Positions 32,250 to 43,760 of a stretch of 64,000 nt of DNA are shown here, piece by piece. The translations under genes were made by a program, and so were the position numbers. Origin of the DNA: Apoda limacodes. Taxonomy: Eukaryota > Arthropoda > Insecta > Lepidoptera > Limacodidae. The stretch spans positions 868,001-932,000 of the forward strand of contig OX291544.1 of assembly GCA_946406115.1 (NCBI GenBank). The letters are read 5' to 3'. How positions within the stretch are numbered: position 1 is the first letter of the stretch; each line of letters begins with the position of its first letter. The notes beneath the pieces were generated by a model that was not told where the DNA came from, searched no databases, and saw only the letters and a program-made list of their open reading frames with translations.

Positions 32250-33579
32250 ATCCGTGTTCGGACAACAACGGTACGTGAAGGACGACACACACCGCGGGGG
32301 TCGGGGCTCCGACTCCTACCGCTCACTATCCTGCGACGACAGGTAAAGCAACGAGCGCGCGACTTGCACGGCGGTGTTCAAGTTTCACCTTACAATACAA
32401 ACACTTACCTTATAACTATAAGTTACACCAGCGTGTGAATTTTGCAACCAAATAATAAAAGAGTGACGTGCACGACTTGAAGCACAAACGCGCCGCAGGA
32501 GTCGAGCCGCCGCCGCTCGCAGGATTTATGTCCAGGTCTCAAGATGCAGCCTCTCAGGGCGACTTTTTGCGCGAAGTAGTCGGCCGAGAAGGCTTTGTGC
32601 TGGCCGCTCGGCCTCCGGTGTGCTTAATTAATACAAGTGACCGACTTACAGACAAACAAATTTGCCTTCCCCTCTCGTCCCGTCCCGCACGCTTTGCCGT
32701 GGGACCGCTACCGCTCCCGGCTCGCCCAAGGATTTAATTAAATTTATCGAGCTTATCTGTCGACATCGCCCATCCGACGACTATCGAATGCGAAAACCCT
32801 CTCCGTAAAACGTTTAGGATTCCGATTTGTGTGAGAACGAGCGGCCGACGATCCTCGTTGTTACATTGCTCAGAAAATAAATTCTACATCGACCGAAATA
32901 AAGCGATATCACGAAGAGGGGCGACACCGGACAGGGGAATTAACGATTTAACAAATCGCAAAAAAAAACCGAAGAACATTAAACCTGCTCCACTCCAGCC
33001 CCGACACTATTAGATACAACGTCCTCCGTGCCACTCTCCCGCAAACATGTTTGATAGTCGTTGATGACTTTAATACATCTGAGTCGTGTCTACTCCTAGC
33101 TTGGTGATGTGAAGGTTCTTTGATGGAGTGCCACGAAGAGACGGATGTCATGACAAGGTGATCCCGACTATAACGAGGTCTCATGCCTAAACCCGTCGCG
33201 CCCGCCCGCGCCTTATGACGAAGCAAAAACAAAAACGTAGCTCTCACGTCATTTTTTACGTGTGTTTTTGAAGTCCGATCATTTTTTAACGATGCGATTG
33301 ACAAATGGTGAGGCGTCGCGAGAATCGAGATTGATGCAACGTTGGGGCCGTCTCGGGCGATACGATCTACGGGGCGCGGGGGCGACGGGGACGCGGCGGG
33401 GGCGCTAGGGGCGCGGGGGCGATGTGGACACGACGGGGGCGCTAGGGGCGCGGCGGGAGGCGCACTGTCGCCACCTTCGGCGATAAATAACCTCTGGCCA
33501 TGAGAAACTACATCGGACAGCAACCGCACCTCCGCGCGCCTCACGCGTAGCACTCGTACATGTGATTGTTGGTACAAGT
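32250..33579. other. GC-rich island, about 1.3 kb, no gene recognised
   Basis: CpG-rich throughout, with extreme G runs at 33370-33460 (GGGGCGCGG-like). A CAGGTAAAG near 32338 could be a splice donor. A 209-codon frame on the minus strand (32948-33577) is Pro/Ala/Arg-rich where the G runs lie and has no domain, so I read it as compositional. It may be a promoter plus 5' exon of a gene outside the window or an unknown element. Confidence 0.4.
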
Positions 33580-34019
33580 AAAGTAAAAGTAAACGTTTAG
33601 AGTTTTTCTATTACACGAGTAGTAACTCTTAAAATCATACTTTATATGACTCTTAGATTGCAAACACTTTGTTACACCTTTCGGTTTTGACCCTAAAGAG
33701 TGCCATACACCTTACCTTTTCTGTGTAATTTTTGGGTCCAAAATGTCGTTTTACCACGTAACTGGACGAATAATGGCCGGTTAATCCTACAACACCATTT
33801 ACACGTAAACTGCGTTTATAGTCTGTGGTGGAACCGAAACAGGTGCAAAAAGTTTACCTATTTACTTTCAAAAGTTTTCGGCCGAGACGTCGTTTTAAAG
33901 ATTACCATTGGGATTAGACAATCGCCCTGCAGTTCTTTGCTAGTTTGCCGGCACGGGTAATTATAATAATAATATAATTATAATATTATAATAATGTTGA
34001 TTATGTTGAATACCAGGCA
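33580..34019. other. Spacer
   Basis: AT-rich sequence with a TAA/TTATAAT-rich run at 33960-34000. No gene recognised. Confidence 0.4.
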
Positions 34020-34355
34020 GAAAGACTTATCAGGTCAGAACTGGGGTCCTGCTGGCACGGCGGGCGGAAGGGCCCCTGAACCCCCTCTGTTGTAGCAGCC
34101 GGGTCCACCCCGGTCTGCTTTTGCGGCACGACTACTATTTCAGAGACTTTACACAGGTTGGCGGTTCAGCCTCCCAGGGTGGAGATTAAGGAATCCCTGG
34201 GTTCGGGAACCCGTCCAACCTGCGGGCGGCCAGTGGTCAGCCGTTTCACTAGGTCTCCCTGACCGCCATACCAGCACGCCGCGTCGAAGCCGAGCAATGA
34301 CAGCAACGAGCATCGCCGGTCCTCCGCTGTCCGCGCAGCGAATCCGCAGGTGCTC
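34020..34355 (-). mobile_element. Family A 5'-region fragment
   Basis: It aligns with 27555-27860: GGCACGGCGGGCGGAAGGGC, ACCTGCGGGCGGCCAG, CCAGCACGCCGCGTC and CCGCTGTCCGCGCAGCGAAT. The extreme 5' end and everything downstream of this block are missing. Confidence 0.85.
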
Positions 34356-34577
34356 TTAATCAATCAAATCAAAAGTATGTAAACATATCATTTTGTAACG
34401 GAACTACTAGAACTCACTCGAAAGTCACCACGACAGTATATACTCACTGTGTCACTGCCTTTTTTGGAACGTTCTGACTTATGACGGTTTTTTTTTCCAT
34501 ACACTGTATTCCACGTTATTGACAATTTAAACTCATCTTTTTGAAATTTCTATATTTATTAATTTAAATTTTATTGC

Positions 34578-34917
34578 CTCTTTAACTAGTCTAGGTACAC
34601 AGTCTACAGAACTCTTTAACTAGTCTAGGTACACAGTCTACAGAACTCTTTAACTAGTCTAGGTACACAGTCTACAGAACTCTTTAACTAGTCTAGGTAC
34701 ACAGTCTACAGAACTCTTTAACTAGTCTAGGTACTCAGTCTACAGAACTCTTTAACTAGTCTAGGTACACAGTCTACAGAACTCTTTAACTAGTCTAGGT
34801 ACACACTCTACAAAACTCTTTAACTAGTCTAGGTACACAGTCTACAGAACTCTTTAACTAGTCTAGGTACACAGTCTACAGAACTCTTTAACTAGTCTAG
34901 GTACACAGTCTACAGAA
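34578..34917. repeat. 34-bp tandem repeat, 10 units
   Basis: The unit starts CTCTTTAACTAGTCTAGGTA and ends CTACAGAA. Ten units have only scattered single-base changes and no length change. Confidence 0.97.
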
Positions 34918-35509
34918 CGCCACTTTGTACCTAGACTATTGACAAGGCACTTGAAATTAATGAATAGGGAAGATGAGTTTAAATTGTCGAGTTCGTGGAA
35001 TCCAGTAGTCATATATCAGTACGGTCCAAAAAACGCAGTGACAAATATCGGGAGCTCATTTCCTCGGCTTATCACGGTAAGAGCCTTAACCCCGTACAAC
35101 ATTATGTTTAACAGCGGTACTAACCGTGAATATTTAAAACATCACTAAAATGATGTCATTTAAAATTAATCCATACATTCATTATGATGCTAAATAAGTA
35201 CGAGAGGTGCGAGTAAGTACGAGAGGTGCGAGTAAGTAACCTATAAATTGAAGCAATATACCTAAAGCAAACTTTTAAGGAAATAGCAATTGAGTCTTTT
35301 CAATTTGACGTTTACCGCTAGTTGCACGAAAGTCCATTTTTAATTCCCGATTAAAAGTCATGCTAATACTTTCTGATACATTCCTTTAGAGAAAAACAGC
35401 ATTATATTTATAACATTATGAACTCTCATGAATAAACATGAAAGCTTAGGATTTAATATCGTAGTAGACAGATGCGCCTCACGTTTTTAGAGTTCACCTG
35501 TAAGCATGT
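34918..35509. other. Spacer
   Basis: A 19-bp unit TAAGTACGAGAGGTGCGAG is repeated twice at about 35196-35235. Otherwise nothing is recognised. Confidence 0.5.
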
Positions 35510-35524
35510 ATGTGGTGGTTTGTG

Positions 35525-35529
35525 TTTTA

Positions 35530-35580
<51 letters not shown>
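35525..35580. repeat. (GTATGT)n microsatellite
   Basis: About eight hexamer units. A Cys-Met-rich open frame across it is an artefact of the repeat. Confidence 0.95.
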
Positions 35581-35694
35581 CCTCTTGTGTCATCAAGACA
35601 GCCTGAGGATTATTTTTTGTAAGGCGCATAAAAACGTGGTTTTTAAATTATTTTCTTTATTCTACATTATTATTTTTAGCATAACGTTTGTTTT

Positions 35695-35770
35695 TATCCG
35701 ACTTCAAAATAGGAGGAGGTTCTCAAATCGGATGTTTATGTTTTTTTATGTATGTTAGGGCATAGCTCCG
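35695..35770 (+). repeat. Fragment of a dispersed CCGACTTCAAAA repeat
   Basis: CCGACTTCAAAATAGGAGGA, GGTTCTCAAATCGGATGTTT and GCTCCGTCATAAATAG resemble a very common dispersed repeat of moth genomes. The assignment is from memory of its consensus. Confidence 0.45.
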
Positions 35771-37020
35771 TCATAAATAGACGGACTTCCAAAATAAAAT
35801 TAAAATAAAATAAATATAATAAAAAGCCCATAAAATTTCCAATCTTATCATTAATTATCTAGGGTACATAGTATCACAAACTGATTTCATCCTTAAGTCT
35901 CTGGTCCTCCGAATGTACGTCGTAAAAAAATGTTTAAAATGATGCCACATCACATCACATCACAACTCAAACACATCACATAACTATACTTATTTTGACG
36001 CGCAAGGCCCGTAGCATTTGCTGCCTATTGCTATATGGCTAATCGGACACTACTCAGGGGCCAGCCCCCCTAGAAAATAGCCCTTGATACGCCAATGCTT
36101 GCTGGTGTCGCCCGATGTGGACGTCAATGGTGTCACCCGGTGCGGACATTAATAAGTACCATCACTTACATTTAAAAAACAAAATCTTCTTATAAATAAC
36201 CACATTAAGGCGTTGTTTAACATAGAGAGCTACGTTCGCTCGGAGATCTCAACGATCGACTCGTTTTCTTATAGATCATGTTACAAACAATTTAAGAGTC
36301 TTTATACTACAGTCAAATTTTATATACATTTTTATGCTAAAAAAACATTGGTTAGTAGAGTTTTAAATTTTAGTGTACGTGTTCATTTAAACCTTTTATT
36401 GAACATACTAAAAGTCCCCAACGATAGCTGTTGCGCTCGCGCCGCCATCTTGGAAAAAAAGTACCCTTTTCTAGTTTTTTGCTTTTATGTCGTCAATAAT
36501 TGCTGGAACGGAAAAAATGTGTACATAAAACGTTAGCTTATTAAATATCCTACAAAAAAGTTTGTTAAAATTATTATTGTTTCTCTAGTATTTTAGCTGT
36601 AATTTTCAAGAGGGAAATTATTTGTTTTCTAGCTGCCGATATACCGTTTGTTTTCTGTTTAATCTAATATTGTTTAAATATTTTTTTCAGACTTATTTCG
36701 TGAAACTACTAAGAGAGAGAGAGAGAGATGAGAGGATAAAAAAGAAAGAAAAAAGAAGGGGAGGATAGAGGCAAATGTATTATGTGACATATGATGTGTA
36801 TGGCTGGGTAAGAACGTGTTTTGAGTCCACTTGGTGGTTATAAGCAGCACCAAATAGCCACGACCGGCTATCAATACCGATAAGCCATGATCAGCCACCA
36901 GCTGATCATCGTCTCGTAGATGTACCTCGCTTCCTTTAGACCTAGGCAATTTATTTTATACTTTGTATGTAAATTTATATAGTTAGCAAGCACCGTTTAT
37001 AGTACTGCAATACTAACAAA
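35771..37020. other. AT-rich spacer with a purine tract
   Basis: A GA-rich tract (AGAGAGAGAG then AAAGAAAGAAAAAAG) lies at 36706-36765. A 107-codon frame at 36213-36536 has no recognisable domain and AT-driven composition. No gene is supported. Confidence 0.4.
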
Positions 37021-37110
37021 TCAAATCAAACAATATTTATTCCAATGAGTTTCTGAGAACACTTGTGAATTGTCGAAACAATGTAAACAATGTTAATTTT
37101 TGCCAAAAAG
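37021..37110 (-). repeat. LINE-tail-like repeat (pair member 1)
   Basis: AACAATATTTATTCCAATGA, CTGAGAACACTTGTGAATTG, AACAATGTTAATTTTTGCC and AGAGCTGGCAA align with 40435-40535 at about three-quarters identity. Read on the minus strand it resembles the end of the family B 3' UTR (GGTAGAAATCAACAACATTG) followed by a TGATTTGATTTG tail. It is probably a 5'-truncated LINE tail. Confidence 0.5.
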
Positions 37111-37116
37111 AGCTGG

Positions 37117-39515
37117 CAACTACAAAAACATTGATAAAGAGCTATTGCACAAAAATGCTAGCAAAATTGGACTGGGTATCCGTAACGAACTGCAGTGATA
37201 TAGATCAAAAAGTTGCCAACTTTAATCAAATCATAAGCTAATTGTATGATATGCACGCTCCTTTAAAATACGTTAAAGTCAAGCATCCCTGTCCCATGGT
37301 TAATTCAGCAAATTAAGAATATGATGGCAAAACGTGATTCTGCAAAACCTCGCTACAAAAAGGATTTTTCCGTCGAAAATCTTATTGCATACAAGAAACT
37401 TCGCAATCGCTGCAGTCGGATGTGCAGAAATTCAAATAAGAGCTATATTAATAAGTCACTTGAGACCGCCAACCCAAGCGTATCGCTGGATCGCTGGAAA
37501 TTTCTTAAGGCTCTATGGGTAGCAAGTAACACTGTATTAAGCAATAACTTTGACTTTGATATTAATGTTCTCAATAAGCATTTCTCAGCTTCTCCTGTTT
37601 CTTTAGATGGTAAGATTAAGAGTAGTACACTAGATCAGCTTTCAACACAGCCCGCACCTAAGTGTAGTCCGTTTATTTTCAAAGAGATCACCGAGCATGA
37701 CGTAAACAAAAGTTTCCTTTCTATATCTTCTAATGCTGTAGGTTGTGACAATTTACCTATGCCTACAAATGCTAACTCCTATTTTAGAATTTATTGCACC
37801 CATTTTAACTCACATTTTAAATTTTTCATTAAAAGCTTGCAAATTTCCTTCCTCTTGGAAAAAGGCATTTGTTGTACCACTGCCAATATCAAATCCTGTT
37901 TCTTGCACTAGTTTCAGACCGATATCAATTTTACCTATTCTTTCTAAGGTATTTGAGAATATCGTCAGTAAACAATTGTCTAATTACTTACACCCTAATC
38001 AAATTCTTAGTCCACTACAATCTGGTTTTCGTCCCGGCCATAGCACAGTTACGGCCTTAATTAAAGTGACTGATGATATACGCTTGGCTATGGAAAATAA
38101 ATTATTTACACTCTTAGTCGTTTTAGATTTTAGTAATGCTTTTAACTCAGTGGATTTTGACATTTCATTAGGTATTTTACAATCTTTAAACTCACCTCCG
38201 CCGGTGGTCTCTTGGTTTGATTCCTAATTGAAAGGATGATCACAGTGTGTTCGAGCAAATGAAAAATTTTCTGATTGGTGCGACTTGACTGCCGGTGTCC
38301 CTCAAGGTGGCGTTCTCTCTCCTCTTTTGGTTTTCTGTATTTAGTACTGCAGTTACTCCTATTATAAACTCAAACTACCGTTTGTGTATTATGATTTGGA
38401 GATATATCGTTATTTTGCAGTAAAAATATCAACGCTGCTGTAGACAGTATAAATAGTGACCTCTAGAAAATTTCTGAGTGGGCTCAATCATTTGGACTAG
38501 TGGTTAATCCAGTAAAATCGCAGGAAATTATTATTGGTAGTAGGTACATGTGTAATCTAATCTCTCACTATATTATTCCACAAATAGTTTATGATAATGC
38601 ACCTATTATTTAAACAGATGTAGTGAAAAATCTAGGGGTGACCTTTGATAGCCACTTATCCTGGTCTAACCATATAAACGACATAAGTCGAAAGGTACAT
38701 TTTAGTTTTCATTCCCTCAAACGCTTACATAATTTTCTTCCACTTGACACCAAAGTTACTCTTGCCCAATCCTTATTGCTCCCTATGTTAGACTACGCTG
38801 ACACTTGCTACCTCAATGCCAATGAAGAACATTTAGACAAATTAGAACGTCTAAAAAACTTGTGTATTCCATTTAGCCTTGGCCTTCGTAAATTTGATCA
38901 CGTTTCCTGTTTTTGTCTAAGCTAAAATGGCTTCCCATCCGACTTCAGCGTAATATGCACATACTTTGCTGTGTTTATAACATCCTTAAAAGTTCCTTAG
39001 AGATCGCTACTACTACCTCACTTATTAAAATACCAGCACATAACACTCAGTTTTATGGTGACTCTTTTGTTGTTTGTGGAGCAAAACTTTGGAATTCGCT
39101 TCCCGGTTTGATACGTGACAGCACATCACAATATGTTTAAAAATAGATTAAAAGAGCATTATTTAGCTCTATTAATTGGATATATGTATATATTATGTAT
39201 TTTGTGTATTTAAATTTATGTTATATTATTGTATAATATATGTATGTTAAGAAGTAATAGTAAAATTATTTATATATTTAGTCTTTTTATATATATTTAC
39301 AATATTAATTGTTTTTAATTTGAATTGGTTTATGAATTATGTTGTACTTACACTGTTAGCCTCCTACTTTACTATGTGAATTATTGCTTACACAATTAGG
39401 TTTGCTGTAAGAAATCTAGTTTAAGAGATAAGCTCGCCTTTGTACTTATAAGTTTTCTTTTGTTTATGTGTTAATATGTGTTGTACAATTTTTGTACAAA
39501 CAATAAAGAATTAAA
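37117..39515 (+). mobile_element. CR1-like LINE, family C copy 1 (5'-truncated)
   Basis: It starts in the linker between endonuclease and RT (YDMHAPLKYVKVKHPCPW) and runs through RT and C-terminal domain to a 3' UTR ending TTGTACAAACAATAAAGAAT at about 39513. Family C also includes the element at 49.3 kb, which has the 5' half that this copy lacks. Confidence 0.85.
37200..39140 (+). pseudogene. Family C ORF2 relic: reverse transcriptase
   Basis: RT motifs in order: LHPNQILSPLQSGFRPGHST, the first catalytic motif VLDFSNAFNSVDF, and AGVPQGGVLSPLL. The third motif reads VYYDLEIYRYF where YADDLxIYR is expected, so one codon is lost and the first of the two aspartates is gone (about 38388). The C-terminus reads KNLGVTFDSHLSWSNHI, PMLDYADTCYLN and LWNSLPGLIRDS. 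At least four frameshifts or stops occur, for example near 37750, 38227 and 38340. The enzyme would be dead even if translated. Confidence 0.85.
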
Positions 39516-39989
39516 GGAAGAATTAGTGAGATTAAAGTTTGCTATACATAGTAAGACAATTGATATTTCGACCATTTAATGCATGGATTGCTAGCTCAAT
39601 TTGACGGGGCCCCGTACCCATCTCATACCCACAATAAAAAAAACTTAGGTTAAATAGTAACACAATATAGTACCTAACCATAAATTTTAATCAAGAAAGC
39701 GTTATTATAAAGATCAAACGAGGCGGCGTCATTGCGTTTTGCAGTTTTGACAATTCTGTGGTTGACAAATGACTACTTATCAATAATTGAAAGTTCGAGT
39801 AGCTCCACTAAGAATAATGTGTTTTACTTGATCTTAATTTATAAATAAGATAATATTTTACTATCACAAAATAAATAGTTCAAAAACGTAAAAAAGCAAA
39901 AAGAAGTTTTGAATGTTGTTTTAAGTACTAAAGTAATTGGTTACGCTTATTTAACCGATCTCCAGTAGGTCAAGTTGTATGGTTCAACA
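39516..39989. other. Spacer
   Basis: AT-rich sequence, nothing recognised. Confidence 0.4.
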
Positions 39990-40135
39990 TGTGGTGTAAC
40001 CCCCCGATACCCGATAACAGCTTGTATGCGGGAACGTATTAAATCCTATATTTTTGTTTGAACTACGAATACTATCCCATATTTTTATACGACGATCCTC
40101 TAACGCTTCTGGAGTTCGCTCATTCTGATAATCCA
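39990..40135 (-). pseudogene. Tc1-like transposase C-terminal fragment
   Basis: The minus strand reads NERTPEALEDRRIKIWDSIR and later SGGYTTC before a stop, with RSRIQAVIGYRG in another frame between. The order matches the C-terminus of the 22.7-kb transposase (NERTTESLEAHCLEIWNNIR to RLLAVIENNGGYIKY). No upstream part survives. Confidence 0.6.
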
Positions 40136-40734
40136 ACTAGTAGGTATTGTAAATAGTTTGTAAATAGTTTGTAAAGCAAATTCTTGTTTATTTCTCTTGA
40201 AGATTCAAAAGTGTTCTTAGTAACCCATTTGAACAAAAATATTTGAATTTCATAAATATCTTGAAAGTACTTAGGGATAAATGACGCTCAATTACGGCTT
40301 TAGGTCTGGGTTGTCAATTAGCCTTATCGAAAGCCTTTGACCTATAAGTAGCCTATGACTTATTGTAGAGGAAGCTTACCAGTGAGACCACACTGCCATA
40401 TGAGCTGATATCACTCCTACAATATTCAAATCAATCAATCAAAATATTATTTGTTCAAGTAGATTTCTGATAACACTTTTGAATCGTCAATACAATCTAA
40501 ACAATGTTAATTTCTGCCAAAAGGAGCTGACAAGAAACTTAACAATTTAACGTTTTAATACAAGTATTGTAATTTAATCAACTAAAAAGCATCCAATCTG
40601 ACTAAAACAATCTTTACTGAAACAATCTGACTGAAACAATCTTTACTGAAACACTTAGTAATATAAATAAGTTATGTCAAATTGTCAATTATTATTTTTC
40701 GATTTTGTTTTATGGTAACCAACAATCACGTCAG
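40136..40734. other. Spacer with LINE-tail-like repeat (pair member 2)
   Basis: Positions 40435-40535 match the minus-strand LINE-tail-like block at 37021. Other parts contain only short direct repeats (GTAAATAGTTT twice near 40150; ACTGAAACAATCTTT twice near 40620). Confidence 0.5.
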
Positions 40735-41030
40735 ATGGGTAGGAAAGCTATTGTAAGGTTATGGACTGGAGTCCGGTGTTAGACAGGGTGAGACTGGGTG
40801 AGACAGGGTGAGACAGGGTGAGACAGGGTGAGACTGGGTGAGACTGGGTGACACTGGGTGAGACAGGGTGAGAATGGCGGTGCAACGTCGCCTAAGCTCT
40901 TCAGCCTGTGCATTGGCCAGCTGTTAGGTGAGCTTAGCAATGACAAAATTGGATGCTCCGTTGACGATGTTTCTGTATGCTGATGATATGGTGTTGCTGA
41001 GACTCACGGCCAAGTCATGAACAACGCGAA
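40735..41030 (+). pseudogene. Reverse-transcriptase palm fragment with YADD, invaded by a minisatellite
   Basis: ATGGACTGGAGTCCGGTGTT then AGACAGGGTG corresponds to the end of motif B (SGVRQG). A 10-bp repeat takes over. After it come KLFSLC-like text, ELSNDKIGCSVDDVSV and YADDMVLLRL (YADD at 40976-40987). This is the palm of a non-LTR RT that differs from families A-F here. Both ends are truncated. Confidence 0.65.
40779..40877. repeat. 10-bp minisatellite, about 10 units
   Basis: Units GGTGAGACAG or GGTGAGACTG, with one GGTGACACTG. The seed sequence is the GVRQG-coding segment of the surrounding RT fragment, since TTAGACAGGGTG at the left end continues smoothly into the array. Confidence 0.9.
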
Positions 41031-41589
41031 CAAAAGTACGCAAAAGTGAATTTATATTTTTCCATCACTCTTTTAACTCGGCCACTAACAGAATGACTAA
41101 CAACGAATGTCAAAGTTCAATTAATGCGTGCCTTTTGTTCGGAACAGTTGGTCGCAATTGATAGACGAAGAGGCTACAAAGTTACACAATAGGGGTTCCT
41201 TTTTTTGTTACGGATTCCTGAAATGTGTTCTCCGCCCGATTTGACAAATAGCCAGGCGCTGGGGCGGCCCCGCGGCCCCGCGCGGACACCATTCATTCGG
41301 TTTTATGACATGCGAAATTACTCTCAATAACTGTTAGGGTCGAGTCGGCGCGCACGTACGCACGTGCCGACAACTTATTAAAGTTTTCATTACCCTTGGA
41401 GCCGGCTCTACACTTGTTCTCTCAACGACCGCGCGACCGGCGCGCTAGGGCCCGGCCCAGACAAGGGCCCGCTGCTACCTGTGCCTACCACCGAGAGGGT
41501 ACAACTTTCAGTATGCAGTCCCAAAATCCTGCTGGGGGAAATTGGTACATCAATTTTTATACATAACTTCAATCTGACCGATGAGTTTG
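41031..41589. other. Spacer with GC-rich island (about 41.22-41.48 kb)
   Basis: CpG-rich text such as GGGCGGCCCCGCGGCCCCGC around 41265 and CGGCGCGCACGTACGCACGT around 41345. No gene recognised. The island stops just before the 31-bp array. Confidence 0.4.
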
Positions 41590-42033
41590 AATCGATTATG
41601 ATAACAAAGGTACTTACGTGTATCGATTGTGATAACATAGGTACTTACGTGTATCGATTATGATAACATAGGTACTTACGTGTATCGATTATGATAACAT
41701 AGGTACTTATGTGTATCGATTATGATAACATAGGTACTTACGTGTATCGATTATGATAACATAGGTACTTACGTGTATCGATTACGATAACATAGGTACT
41801 TCCGTGTATCGATTATGGTAACATAGGTACTTACGTGTATCGATTATGATGACATTGGTACTTACGTGTATCGATTACGATAACATAGGTACTTACGTGT
41901 ATCGATTATGATAACATAGGTACTTACGTGTATCGATTACGATAACATAGGTACTTACGTGTATCGATTATGATAACGTAGGTACTTCTGTGTATCGATT
42001 ATGGTAACATAGGTACTTACGTGTATCGATTAC
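41590..42033. repeat. 31-bp tandem repeat, about 14 units
   Basis: Each unit contains ATCGATTATGATAACATAGG followed by TACTTACGTGT. Variants GATTACGATAAC and GATTATGGTAAC recur at intervals, which suggests block duplication. No open frame runs through it. Confidence 0.95.
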
Positions 42034-42279
42034 ATACGTGTAATATTTTAACATGAATGCGGGAAAAAAAAACACATTTACCGACGCTTTTTCGCATTTC
42101 TTATCTTGAATAAATTATATTAAGCACCCGCACTTATGAAGGTGGCCGACTTTTCACTGACGAGCATTCTTTACACTGACGAGTTGTGTGCACCTACTCG
42201 TACCTACCGGTTAAACTAAACTGTTTTTATTTTATACAAACGCACAGGGGCTGCACCCTGCTAATGCGCATGGGTTATG
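42034..42279. other. Spacer
   Basis: Nothing recognised. Confidence 0.4.
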
Positions 42280-43005
42280 TTAAATGGTCGAACGATTTCC
42301 TCTCGACTTTTGATTAATTTCTATTTAAATTGAGAGAGTTTAATAAATCTCCTGAGCGACCCCGGCCAGCCCGAGCGGAGATCACCATCTCGCTAATTCG
42401 CTATACACAACATTATTTGATTTTTAATTTGAGCCGGTGCAGCCGGAATGCGTTATTGACTTACTGGAGTGGGCTCTCCCCTCGCTCGAAATTTTGCGCG
42501 GCTAAAACTACGTATGTGATCACACACCTTAGTTTTACCGAGTGTGAAGAAACCGGTTATTTGTGTTTATTATAAAATACTAAACGTTATAATATATTAC
42601 GGTGATGTATGAGGGTTGGAATGTCGGTAAAGTGCGGGGCAGCGCGGGGGGCGCAAGGAGAGGGTGACATGCGTGGAATTGCTCGCGCCGTCGGGTCGGC
42701 TCGAGAGCGATATATTTGCGCGTGTAATATTGCCTTTTATTAGTTTTTCCGCGGCGACAGCGACCCGCGTGCTCCGAATATTTGCTTTGATGATGCGTGT
42801 CCCGAGCCGTGGGCCCCGCGCTCCCCCGCGCTCTCCCCCGCAACTCCCCTCCGCACTATCTCCTGTCATTGTTCTGTCTCTCCGCTGCACCACCCTCGCG
42901 TCTCTCCTTTCGCTTTGCAAATTAAATTATAAACGATTCCGTTTCGAGTTTCGACTTACAAACGCACGTTAGTAGGAGTAGGTTGTCACTACACTAGGTA
43001 AGTAT
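42280..43005. other. GC-rich island ending at a strong splice-donor match
   Basis: CpG-rich, with C-runs at 42810-42860 (CCCCCGCGCTCTCCCCCGCA). At about 42995 CTAGGTAAGTATTTAAG is an excellent splice-donor match. Open frames on both strands look compositional. The island plus donor could be the untranslated first exon of a gene that continues to the right, but no downstream coding exon was found within the window. Confidence 0.4.
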
Positions 43006-43698
43006 TTAAGTACTAAATGACTTTCCATCATTTGAAAAGCTATATAGAATTACACCCTAAACGAGTCCGAGGTCGGGGTCGAAACTACCTACTTCTTACG
43101 CTTGGAAGCGACGAACGAAAGACAAATGAGGAAATCCAGGCACTTTAAGCGTTATTATCTGAGCTATCAGTAATTTCAAAAGTTATTTTTACAATGTTCT
43201 TCTGATCTTCTCTAGGGGTTAACCACGTCTTCAATATATCTGTTGGTTGTTCCTCGTTCTGTGACATGGTCGCTAACCAAGTTTTTTTAAATAACGTATT
43301 TGTTAAAGGATCGTATATGTATGTCTCTATATATAAAGATTGTTCTAGAATGGTAAAAACGTTCCGAACTTGAAATCTGGGTGACGTAGTTTTATTTTGT
43401 TTAGACGTTTAGACTCAGTCACACACACACACACATTATCACTAGCACTGTCGTTCACACTTTTCCTTGTAGAACAGACCAGGGCCAAACTGCTGAAAAT
43501 AACGTAAAAAAATATCTTAGCAGTATACGAGAGGTCGAAAAATTTAGTTGATGATGTAAGTAACGAAGGAAAAATAGTCCAGACTCAGATAAAGTTCTGG
43601 AAGAGGGGTGGGGGCGGTAATATATACTACAAACATATTTCGCCTACTTTCATTCTTGTCGTATCGCATTATTGTATGAGGTAACTCAACAGACTACA
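43006..43698. other. Spacer
   Basis: AT-rich sequence with a (CA)n run at about 43420-43436. No gene recognised. Confidence 0.4.
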
Positions 43699-43760
43699 AT
43701 ACCATCGCACCGCTAGCCATCGGCAGGGAATTCATTCTCACATTTTAGATGGTATTTTAA
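43699..43760 (+). mobile_element. Short family A fragment
   Basis: ATCGCACCGCTAGCCATCGG and CAGGGAATTCATTCTCAC match family A copy 1 at about 2556-2600 with few differences. Flanks are unrelated. Confidence 0.75.

Noticed and set aside
5660..33035. A shared 15-16-base string (CGTCCTCCGTGCCAC) in two GC-rich islands
   Set aside because: One match of that length between distant positions is expected by chance in a 64-kb window, and the flanks do not align.
32948..33577. 209-codon open frame on the minus strand in a GC-rich island
   Set aside because: The Pro/Ala/Arg-rich part coincides with G runs, no domain is visible, and stop codons are rare in such composition; no splice or start context supports it.
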